DNA of 5,008 nucleotides from Tissierella_A sp964489715 (GTDB lineage: Bacteria; Bacillota; Clostridia; Tissierellales; Tissierellaceae). This document shows positions 1 through 4,968 of this stretch, one piece after another. The position numbers and the translations under genes were made by a program. Within the stretch, counting starts at the first letter, position 1; every line of letters starts with the position of its first letter. Under the pieces are notes generated by a model, which worked only from the letters and a program-made list of their open reading frames with translations, did not search any database and was not told where the DNA came from. The DNA is taken from positions 1 to 5,008 of the forward strand of contig CAZBAK010000080.1 of the NCBI GenBank assembly GCA_964489715.1, written 5' to 3'.

Positions 1-170
1 ACCGTGTACCAGGAGTTATCGAGTGGAACCTATTTGATATCGAAGCTAAATTCGGGGACGTATGGCCAGTAGACAAAGTGGTTGAGTACATCAAAGGAAT
101 CGATCCTTCTGTATACCGTCGTCCAGAAAGAAAACCAGAAGAAAAAGTTGCTGCAGTAGACGCAAAATAA
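1..170 (+). CDS. 3' end of an isochorismatase-family amidohydrolase, possibly N-carbamoylsarcosine amidase (partial)
   Basis: Only the last 55 complete codons are present; the gene runs in from the left edge and ends at TAA 168-170. The readable tail begins RVPGVIEWNLFDIEAKFGDV and continues WPVDKVVEYIKGIDPSVYRR before a charged, Lys/Glu-rich end. An (E/A)xNLFD(I/M)xAKxGDV block followed by a short last helix (VDKVVEYI) is what I recall as the C-terminal signature of isochorismatase-fold cysteine hydrolases, including N-carbamoylsarcosine amidase. The nucleophile Cys and catalytic Asp/Lys lie outside the window, so activity cannot be checked. N-carbamoylsarcosine amidase releases sarcosine, CO2 and ammonia in creatinine breakdown, and the reductase genes downstream make that specificity attractive. 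The extra 15 or so charged residues after the last helix are a lineage-specific tail. Another family member, such as a maleamate or nicotinamide amidase, remains possible. Family assignment is moderately sure; substrate is inference. Confidence 0.6.
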   Translation, partial: RVPGVIEWNLFDIEAKFGDVWPVDKVVEYIKGIDPSVYRRPERKPEEKVAAVDAK

Positions 171-211
171 TTTTATTGAAATTTTTCTATATTCAATACT
201 ATTAGGATATG
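171..211 (+). promoter_or_regulatory. short AT-rich leader, possible weak promoter
   Basis: Between the amidase stop and the hairpin lies a very AT-rich stretch. TTGAAA (176-181) resembles a -35 box, and TACTAT (197-202, 15-base spacer) or TATTAG (200-205, 18-base spacer) could be -10 boxes. Each is an imperfect match or at poor spacing. TATTGAA (174-180) and TTCAATA (192-198) form a weak 7-bp inverted repeat. If this is a promoter, transcription starts just before the 212-274 hairpin, which would then be an attenuator. The evidence is weak. Confidence 0.25.
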
Positions 212-274
212 GAGTCGATTTATATCTTTTATCCCTCTTATTATGCGGATAAGGGGTAAATCGGCTCTATTTTT
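212..274 (+). terminator. long hairpin with T-run: intrinsic terminator or attenuator before the transporter genes
   Basis: An 11-bp outer stem pairs GAGTCGATTTA (212-222) with TAAATCGGCTC (257-267), with one G-U pair. Inside it a 6-bp stem pairs TTATCC (229-234) with GGATAA (247-252) around a 12-base loop. The outer stem is followed by TATTTTT (268-274). This is the form of a Rho-independent terminator. It lies about 40 bases after the amidase stop, so it can end that transcript. It also ends only about 7 bases before the next Shine-Dalgarno, so it could act as a leader attenuator for the downstream genes. No competing antiterminator stem was found by eye. Confidence 0.65.
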
Positions 275-280
275 ATACAG

Positions 281-290
281 AAAGGGTGAG
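281..290 (+). promoter_or_regulatory. ribosome binding site deciding the start of the DUF5058-type gene
   Basis: AAAGGGTGAG lies 3 bases before ATG 294. It supports ATG 294 over the upstream in-frame ATG at 243, which sits inside the loop of the terminator hairpin and has no Shine-Dalgarno. Confidence 0.75.
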
Positions 291-293
291 ATA

Positions 294-1019
294 ATGAATT
301 ACTTAGATGTTGCAAATGATCCCATGCTGTGGGCAATGGTTATACCAATGGTTGGGTTAGTTGGCGTTCAAGCTTTTTTATTTATTAGAAAATCTTACGC
401 ATCTGCGTCAATAGTAGATTTAACTAGACAAGACTGTAACAAAGCTCTTCGTGTAGGCGCTACGGCAGGAATTGGACCTTCCTTATCGGTATTTGTAGTA
501 ATGGTAGCCATGATGGGAGTTATTGGCGGGCCAATTACTTGGCAAAGATTATCGATGATTGGTGCTGCTAATACAGAGTTAACTGCTTCCACCTTAGGAG
601 CCGAAGCGATGGGGGTTGAATTTGGTGGAGCCGACTATGGAATTGTTGCATTTGCTAACTCAGTCTGGGCAATGACCTTAAATGGTTGTGGTTGGTTGTT
701 ATTTTGTGGGCTTTTCACTGATAAATTAGGTGTGCTTCAAGAAAAAGTTTCAGGTGGAGATCCTCAATTAATTCAACATATTAGTGGGGCTGCTGTTCTA
801 GGGACTGCTTCATTCTTAGTAGCATTAAACACTAGAGCAACAGGTGGTGGAGTGGCACCAGATAGTTTAACCGCTGCCATTATTGCAGCCGCTTCTATGA
901 TTATTTTTGGTCAAATTGCTAAAAGAATACCGATTATTAATGAGTATTCCTTGGGTCTTTCAATGATTATAGGTATGGGTCTAGGTGTTGTAGTCTTTAA
1001 TATGATGGGAGGAGCATAA
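294..1019 (+). CDS. DUF5058-type multi-span membrane protein, probable transporter subunit
   Basis: A 241-residue integral membrane protein with about six hydrophobic segments, near residues 11-31, 54-77, 117-141, 163-178, 192-209 and 217-236, and no signal peptide. Length and sequence (NDPMLWAMVIPMVGLVGVQ at the N-terminus, TLGAEAMGVEFGGADYG in the middle) fit the DUF5058 family as I remember it, a family without established biochemistry. The start at 294 has the Shine-Dalgarno; the 17-residue extension from ATG 243 would lie in the terminator hairpin. Its stop is one base before the next start, so the two membrane proteins are very likely co-translated and work together. They also share an EAxGVxxG motif (here EAMGVEFGG, residues 104-112). 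Lying between an amidase and a sarcosine-type reductase, uptake of the pathway substrate is a reasonable inference. Export of methylamine or another solute is an alternative. Family call fairly sure; function unproven. Confidence 0.75.
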   Translation: MNYLDVANDPMLWAMVIPMVGLVGVQAFLFIRKSYASASIVDLTRQDCNKALRVGATAGIGPSLSVFVVMVAMMGVIGGPITWQRLSMIGAANTELTASTLGAEAMGVEFGGADYGIVAFANSVWAMTLNGCGWLLFCGLFTDKLGVLQEKVSGGDPQLIQHISGAAVLGTASFLVALNTRATGGGVAPDSLTAAIIAAASMIIFGQIAKRIPIINEYSLGLSMIIGMGLGVVVFNMMGGA

Positions 1020-1020
1020 G

Positions 1021-1698
1021 ATGAGTAAATCTAGTACTTTTGATACTCAGTTCTCGAGACCAGTCATCTCAATTGGTAAATGGACACTCTTATTAGCCAT
1101 ACCAATGTCCTTTATTCCGGTAATTTATCTAGGGATTAGGTATGGTGCTTGGCCGCCGATTTCTTCAATACTTACCGCTTGGTTTTTAGTAGCTTCGGTA
1201 TACGGCGTGGAGTACTTTATGACTCCTATTTCTTATTATCCTATTTTAGGCAATTCAGGAACTTATATGGCCTTCTTATCTGGAAATATTGCCAACGTAA
1301 GGGTACCTACGGCCATGGTAGCTCAAGAAGCCGTGGGGGTAAAAGCTGGTACTAAAGCTGGAGAAATTATTGCAACTCTCGGTATGGGAGGCTCTATTAT
1401 TAGTGGATTAGTTATAACCACCTTAGCAGCTTTTGCGGGGACACAAATAATATCAGTCCTTCCGGACTCAGTTATGAAAGCGTTTGATTATGTTTTACCG
1501 GCAATTTTCGGAGCTTTATTCGCTTTATTTGCTATAAAATTCCCTAAATATGCAACCTTCGCTATTACTCTAGCCGTAATCTTAGTGTATGGCTTCCCTG
1601 CCTTACCAACAGTATTAGTGGTACCAATGTGTTCTTTCGGTACAATCGCATTCGCAATGTTCTTATATCGCAGAAACAAGGCAAATGGTACAAATTAA
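1021..1698 (+). CDS. multi-span membrane partner of the DUF5058-type protein, probable transporter subunit
   Basis: A 225-residue membrane protein starting at ATG 1021, one base after the preceding stop. Its Shine-Dalgarno GGGAGGAG (1007-1014) lies in the last codons of that gene, so translational coupling is likely. After a polar N-terminus (residues 1-18), hydrophobic segments lie near 21-39, 48-67, 122-146, 156-175, 178-190 and 197-216. A conserved-looking loop, residues about 69-125, holds GNSGTYMAFLSGNIANVRVP and then AQEAVGVKAG, rich in Gly and small residues as in substrate-binding re-entrant regions. I recall relatives beside DUF5058 genes, often labelled hypothetical or, doubtfully, mechanosensitive channel; nothing here shows a mechanosensitive-channel fold. 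The last segment ends with a basic tail (YRRNK), suggesting a cytoplasmic C-terminus. Probably the second half of a two-protein carrier; substrate unknown, with sarcosine, creatinine or an intermediate inferred from context. Confidence 0.7.
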   Translation: MSKSSTFDTQFSRPVISIGKWTLLLAIPMSFIPVIYLGIRYGAWPPISSILTAWFLVASVYGVEYFMTPISYYPILGNSGTYMAFLSGNIANVRVPTAMVAQEAVGVKAGTKAGEIIATLGMGGSIISGLVITTLAAFAGTQIISVLPDSVMKAFDYVLPAIFGALFALFAIKFPKYATFAITLAVILVYGFPALPTVLVVPMCSFGTIAFAMFLYRRNKANGTN

Positions 1699-1744
1699 TC
1701 ATTTTCTAAAGAAATAGAAATGAAAGTTTTAAAAAATGTAATTA

Positions 1745-1751
1745 GAGGTGA
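1745..1751 (+). promoter_or_regulatory. ribosome binding site deciding the start of the component B alpha/beta gene
   Basis: GAGGTGA lies 4 bases before ATG 1756. An in-frame ATG at 1720 would add MKVLKNVIRGEE, which simply translates this Shine-Dalgarno, and it has no good site of its own. The family normally begins MKLxLxx, which matches the 1756 start. Confidence 0.8.
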
Positions 1752-1755
1752 AGAA

Positions 1756-3039
1756 ATGAAATTAACATTGGAAAATGTTGTAATTGAAAATATTGAATTA
1801 GGAGAAACTACTAGTATTGAAGGTAGTACACTCACAATAAACAAAGAAGAAATGATTGAAGAATTAAAAAAAGTTAAGAATGTTTCCGATATTCAAGTTG
1901 ATTTAGCAAGACCGGGAGAAAAAGTTCGTATTATCCCAGTTAAAGATGCAATTGAACCGCGCTACCGTGTGGACCGTTTCAATCATTTCCCAGGAGTGAC
2001 TGGTGATTTAGGTCAAGTAGGAGATGGTACAACAAGAGTCATGAAAAATGTGGCTGTTGTAACTGTTGGAGATATTGTAGGGTTCCAAGAAGGAATCGTT
2101 GATATGTGGGGCGAAGGAGCTAAATGGACACCTTTTTCGCAAACCTTAAACGTAGTGGTGGATATTACTCCCGCCGAAGGTATAGATGGACATGAACATG
2201 AAGCGGCTTGTCGCGCTGTAGGACTGAAAGCAAGTGAGTATTTAGGGCAAGCTATGGAAAATGTTACAACAGAAGACATAGAAGAATATGAAATCACCGA
2301 CCTTAAAACAAGTCAAGAGGAGTACCCAAATTTACCGCGTGTTGTATACATACAAATGATGATTGCTCAAGGTTTACTCCACGATGGATATATTTATGGA
2401 ATTGATGTCAAACAAATTCTTCCAACTTTATTAAATCCTTTAGAAGAGCTGGACGGTGCAGTAATTTCAGGTAACTGTGTTGCGGCATGTGATAAAATTA
2501 CAACTTATCAACACCAAACAAATTCAGTAGTGAAAGAATTATTAAAAGAGCATGGTAAGACAATTAATTTTGTAGGATCCATCATGGTACCAGAATTAAC
2601 TACATTAAATGGAAAATACCGGACAAGAGACTACACGATTAAATTAGCCGAAATGCTTGGAGCAGATGGCGCCATTGTATCTGAAGAAGGTTATGGAAAT
2701 CCTGACTCAGATTTAGTGTTGATTGCCGAAGGGTTGGAAAACTTAGATATTCAATCTGTATTAATCACCGATGAGTGTTCAGGTTGGGATGGAGACTCAC
2801 AACCTTTAGCAGATTCTAAACCAGAAGCTAAAGCAGTCATTTCAACAGGTAATGTATCTCACTTAGTTCATTTAGAACCAGCTGAGAAAATATTAGGAAA
2901 TGTTGAAGCACTTGCTAACCTTTCAGGTGGTTGGGATGGAAGTGTGGCTGAAGATGGCTCTATTACTTGCGAATTAAACGCAGTAATTGGATCTACTTCA
3001 GAAATTGGATACCATAATCTTACTGTAGAGTTGAACTAG
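1756..3039 (+). CDS. grdG: glycine/sarcosine/betaine reductase component B, alpha/beta proprotein (pyruvoyl enzyme), probably sarcosine type
   Basis: Encodes 427 residues, the usual length of the GrdE/GrdG/GrdI family. This cytoplasmic proprotein is cut in the middle to give the beta (N-terminal) and alpha (C-terminal) subunits; the new N-terminal Cys becomes the pyruvoyl group that forms a Schiff base with the amino substrate. The cleavage site is visible as GNCVAACDK: Asn240-Cys241, with Cys241 as pyruvoyl precursor. Other family-like stretches are DRFNHFPGVTGDLG (73-86), the HEHEA segment (146-150), NFVGSIMVPELTTLNGKYRT (271-290) and EEGYGNPDSDL (310-320). No membrane segment or signal peptide is seen. 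It follows the transporter pair by 57 bases and ends 10 bases before the selenoprotein subunit gene, whose Shine-Dalgarno overlaps this stop codon. With the gamma subunit it makes component B, which hands a carboxymethyl group to selenoprotein A. Family is sure. Sarcosine specificity (grdG rather than grdE or grdI) is inferred from the upstream amidase fragment. Confidence 0.93.
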   Translation: MKLTLENVVIENIELGETTSIEGSTLTINKEEMIEELKKVKNVSDIQVDLARPGEKVRIIPVKDAIEPRYRVDRFNHFPGVTGDLGQVGDGTTRVMKNVAVVTVGDIVGFQEGIVDMWGEGAKWTPFSQTLNVVVDITPAEGIDGHEHEAACRAVGLKASEYLGQAMENVTTEDIEEYEITDLKTSQEEYPNLPRVVYIQMMIAQGLLHDGYIYGIDVKQILPTLLNPLEELDGAVISGNCVAACDKITTYQHQTNSVVKELLKEHGKTINFVGSIMVPELTTLNGKYRTRDYTIKLAEMLGADGAIVSEEGYGNPDSDLVLIAEGLENLDIQSVLITDECSGWDGDSQPLADSKPEAKAVISTGNVSHLVHLEPAEKILGNVEALANLSGGWDGSVAEDGSITCELNAVIGSTSEIGYHNLTVELN

Positions 3040-3049
3040 GAGGAGTGCA

Positions 3050-4339
3050 ATGAAAAAAGTAATTTACTATTTAAATCAGTTCTTTGGACAGCTTGGAGGA
3101 GAAGACCAAGCGCATACTGAACCACGAATTGTAGAAGGTAAAGTAGGTCCTGCAATTGGAATGCAAGGCTTATTGCAGGATGCAGAAATCACTCATACCA
3201 TAATATGTGGAGACAACTATTTTAATGAAAATATTGAATTAGCTCAGCAATTTATTATGGAACAGTATAATGAACATAAACCAGACTTAGTAATCGCGGG
3301 CCCAGCTTTTAACGCAGGACGTTATGGGATGGCATGTGCGGGTGTTGCGAATGCTTTAAAAGATAAAGTTAAGGTAGTTACAGGAATGTATGATGAAAAC
3401 CCAGGAGTAGAAGCTTGTCGCCTACATGCCTATATTGTTCCAACCACTGATTCGGCTGGCGGAATGCGTAAAGCCTTACCTGCTATGGCTGAGTTAGCTA
3501 ATAAACTCTTAAAAGATGAAGAAGTAAATCATGAAGAAGATGGCTTTATGGCTCATGGTCGTCGTAACACAGTATTTGCAGAAGAAATAGGAGCTAAGCG
3601 TGCAGTAAACATGCTGTTAAAACGTTTAAACGGCGAAGAGTATGAAACAGAATTACCCATGCCAAAATTTGATAGAGTACCGGTTGCTCTTCCTATTCCT
3701 AACTTAGCAGAAGCGACGATTGCATTAGTAACGACTGGTGGTATTGTTCCTACTGGAAACCCAGATCGTTTACAATCCGCATCCGCTCAACAATGGGTAA
3801 AATATGATGTCTCAGATTTACCTGAATTAAGAGGGGGCTATGTAACAATCCACGGTGGCTTTGACCCTGTCTATGCTAACGAACAAGCCGACCGGATCGC
3901 ACCACTTGATCAATTAGTGCGCCTTAAAGAAGAAGGTAAAATTGGCGATGTTTATAAATATTTCTACACTACTACCGGAACAGGCACATCGGTAGCAAAC
4001 TCTGAGCAGTTTGGTAGAGAAATTGGAAAAGAGTTAGCTGATGCAAAAGTTGATGGCGTTATTCTAACCTCTACTTGAGGGACCTGTACTCGTTGCGGAG
4101 CAACGATGGTAAAAGAAATCGAACGCTATGGTATTCCAATTGTTCATATGGCTACCATTACAACTATTTCAGAATCGGTCGGAGCGAATCGTATTGTTCC
4201 AACCGTTGCTATACCTTATCCTGTAGGAAATCCTGAATTAGGTGCTAAAGAAAAAGATCTCCGTGAAGAACTCGTTGAACGTGCCACAAGAGCTTTAACG
4301 AGCGATGTAGCTTCAACTACAATCTTTAAAGAAGGATAA
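3050..4339 (+). CDS. grdF: glycine/sarcosine/betaine reductase component B gamma subunit, selenoprotein, probably sarcosine type
   Basis: One 429-residue selenoprotein read through TGA 4076-4078 (Sec343). Before the TGA the frame gives 342 residues ending VDGVILTST; after it the same frame continues GTCTRCGATMVKEIERYGIP to TAA 4337-4339. The resulting UxxCxxC motif (Sec343, Cys346, Cys349) is the redox-active motif of GrdB/GrdF/GrdH, and total length fits that family. The N-terminus, YYLNQFFGQLGGEDQAH, is also typical, as are AGPAFNAGRYGMACAGV (about 83-99) and the TTTGTGTSVANSEQFG segment before the Sec. A hairpin just behind the TGA can serve as SECIS. The Shine-Dalgarno AGGAGGAG (3038-3045) overlaps the alpha/beta stop, so the two subunits are coupled. 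Component B binds the substrate and passes the carboxymethyl group, via selenoprotein A, toward acetyl phosphate; sarcosine would yield methylamine. Family and Sec are near certain. The sarcosine form (grdF) rather than glycine (grdB) or betaine (grdH) is inferred from neighbours. Confidence 0.93.
4076..4078 (+). other. in-frame TGA read as selenocysteine
   Basis: TGA sits between ...ILTST and GTCTRCG. The downstream frame is the conserved C-terminal 86 residues of the same family, and the motif formed is UxxCxxC, a known Sec site of component B. It requires SelA, SelB, SelC and SelD elsewhere in the genome. Confidence 0.95.
4079..4110 (+). promoter_or_regulatory. bacterial SECIS-type hairpin for the reductase selenocysteine
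   Basis: Eleven bases after the TGA a perfect 7-bp stem pairs TCGTTGC (4090-4096) with GCAACGA (4100-4106) around loop GGA, which starts with G as bacterial SECIS loops usually do. ACC (4082-4084) can also pair with GGT (4108-4110) as a lower stem across an internal loop. Position inside the coding sequence right behind the UGA is as expected for bacterial SelB-dependent decoding. Confidence 0.8.
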
Positions 4340-4374
4340 GAGATTATTATAAAAAATTCATTGAATAACCAATC

Positions 4375-4412
4375 GAGCGAAGATAGACCTTACCTATCAA
4401 CGCTCTTTTTTT
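4375..4412 (+). terminator. Rho-independent terminator after the reductase genes
   Basis: GAGCG (4375-4379) pairs with CGCTC (4401-4405), and GATAG (4382-4386) with CTATC (4394-4398). They are separated by a symmetric AA/AA internal loop, with a 7-base apical loop. Seven T follow (4406-4412). It lies about 35 bases after the selenoprotein stop and closes the reductase transcript. Confidence 0.9.
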
Positions 4413-4507
4413 ATTTAAAAAACCTCATAGGAGTGGCTTTTTCAGCTAAAATTATTCAGCATAACACTTCTGCCATGTAAATGAAAGTTCCATAACTAAC
4501 AAAAAAT
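4413..4507 (+). other. intergenic stretch between reductase terminator and regulator promoter
   Basis: No gene is seen. An A-run plus CC (4418-4424) can pair with GG-C-TTTTT (4435-4442) around a loop in which CTC (4424-4426) can alternatively pair with GAG (4431-4433). This might be a weak second terminator, but the pairing is imperfect. AGTT (4486-4489) and AACT (4494-4497) form a small inverted repeat where a -35 region would lie. Confidence 0.3.
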
Positions 4508-4516
4508 TGGTATAAT
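4508..4516 (+). promoter_or_regulatory. extended -10 promoter for the Crp/Fnr-type gene
   Basis: TGGTATAAT is a perfect TATAAT (4511-4516) preceded by the TGn extended -10 element. The -35 position 17 bases upstream is TTCCAT (4488-4493), a poor match, consistent with an extended -10 or an activator-dependent promoter. Transcription would start near 4522-4524, giving a leader of about 100 bases before ATG 4624. The regulator would thus be transcribed separately from the reductase operon. Confidence 0.7.
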
Positions 4517-4536
4517 AAAGCTTGCCAGAGACATTT

Positions 4537-4569
4537 TATAGGTCAATCATTAGTTAAACCTATATTAAC
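4537..4569 (+). repeat. overlapping inverted repeats in the regulator leader, candidate operator
   Basis: TATAGGT (4537-4543) and ACCTATA (4558-4564) are exact inverted arms whose centres are 21 bp apart, two helical turns. Overlapping them, GTTAA (4553-4557) and TTAAC (4565-4569) are exact inverted arms around the second arm of the first pair. They lie about 15-45 bases after the predicted transcription start, a place where a repressor or autoregulator could bind. They could also be alternative RNA hairpins. Confidence 0.35.
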
Positions 4570-4623
4570 AACACTTTAAAAGATGCAGATGTAAACAGTA
4601 GAAAGTTATATGAGGGTGGAAAA

Positions 4624-4968
4624 ATGCTTTATACTAAATTATCGAACTTATCATTATTTAAAAATTTATCAGTAAATACAATTGATTGTTTAAATAATTT
4701 GGCTTCTGTGGAAACAGATTATGAAGTGGATGAATCAGTGGCTCATTTTGGAGATCCGATTGACTATATTATTGTGGTGATAAAGGGGACTCTTAAAACG
4801 AGTGAATATACTTTTGAAGGTAAAGAAATAGTGTCTTCTTACTATTCCGCTTACGATGCCTTCCCTTTTTATTTGCTTTACAGTGATGTACATAACTATC
4901 CCTATAATATAGTCTGCCATAAAAAGGCGAAAATTATTTTACTGCCAGTGCAGGGTTTGATCGACTGA
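4624..4968 (+). CDS. Crp/Fnr-family regulator, effector-binding domain; frame interrupted by in-frame TGA
   Basis: From ATG 4624 (Shine-Dalgarno GAGGGTGG, 4612-4619) 114 residues are read to TGA 4966-4968. They form a Crp-type beta-roll domain: N-terminal helix with LSLFKNLS (9-16), then GDPIDYIIVVIKGTLKTSEY (43-62), GKEIVSSYYSAYDAFPFYLL (66-85), and the last strand AKIILLPVQGLID (102-114) leading into the long dimer helix. The domain stops just as that helix starts, so the dimer helix and DNA-binding HTH (about 110 more residues in full-length relatives) are missing if TGA is a true stop. After the TGA the frame stays open to the window end with INADMSLMHNVLI, which fits the next helix turns. 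The phosphate-binding cassette of cAMP-binding members (GE...RSA) is not seen, nor an Fnr Cys cluster, so the ligand is probably not cAMP, iron-sulfur or oxygen. Next to a reductase operon, it may control these genes. A nonsense-broken gene or a Sec readthrough are both possible. Confidence 0.75.
   Translation: MLYTKLSNLSLFKNLSVNTIDCLNNLASVETDYEVDESVAHFGDPIDYIIVVIKGTLKTSEYTFEGKEIVSSYYSAYDAFPFYLLYSDVHNYPYNIVCHKKAKIILLPVQGLID

Noticed and set aside
243..293. Upstream in-frame ATG as start of the DUF5058-type gene
   Set aside because: It lies in the loop of the terminator hairpin, lacks a Shine-Dalgarno and adds a polar, non-family N-terminus; ATG 294 has a strong site.
171..293. Glycine, guanidine or other known riboswitch in the leader
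   Set aside because: The leader is too short for a tandem glycine aptamer, and no recognisable conserved core or ACGR-type loops were seen.
1720..1755. Upstream ATG as start of the alpha/beta subunit gene
   Set aside because: The added residues only translate the Shine-Dalgarno of ATG 1756, and family members begin at the later Met.
2013..2297. Antisense ORF of 94 residues inside the alpha/beta gene
   Set aside because: It is a shadow of a strongly conserved coding region, with no ribosome binding site and low-complexity Ser/Thr/Pro composition. The antisense frames at 395-592, 1488-1679 and 4735-4920 and the + frame at 1149-1355 fail for similar reasons.
4106..4339. Apparent separate 77-residue ORF beginning MVKEIERYGIP
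   Set aside because: It is the C-terminal part of the selenoprotein gene; the ATG is an internal Met after UGTCTRCGAT, with no ribosome binding site.
1756..4339. Naming the subunits as glycine reductase grdE/grdB
   Set aside because: Glycine operons usually also carry grdA, grdC, grdD and thioredoxin genes next to these, and none are in the window. The amidase and transporter context favours sarcosine, though sequence inspection alone cannot exclude glycine or betaine.
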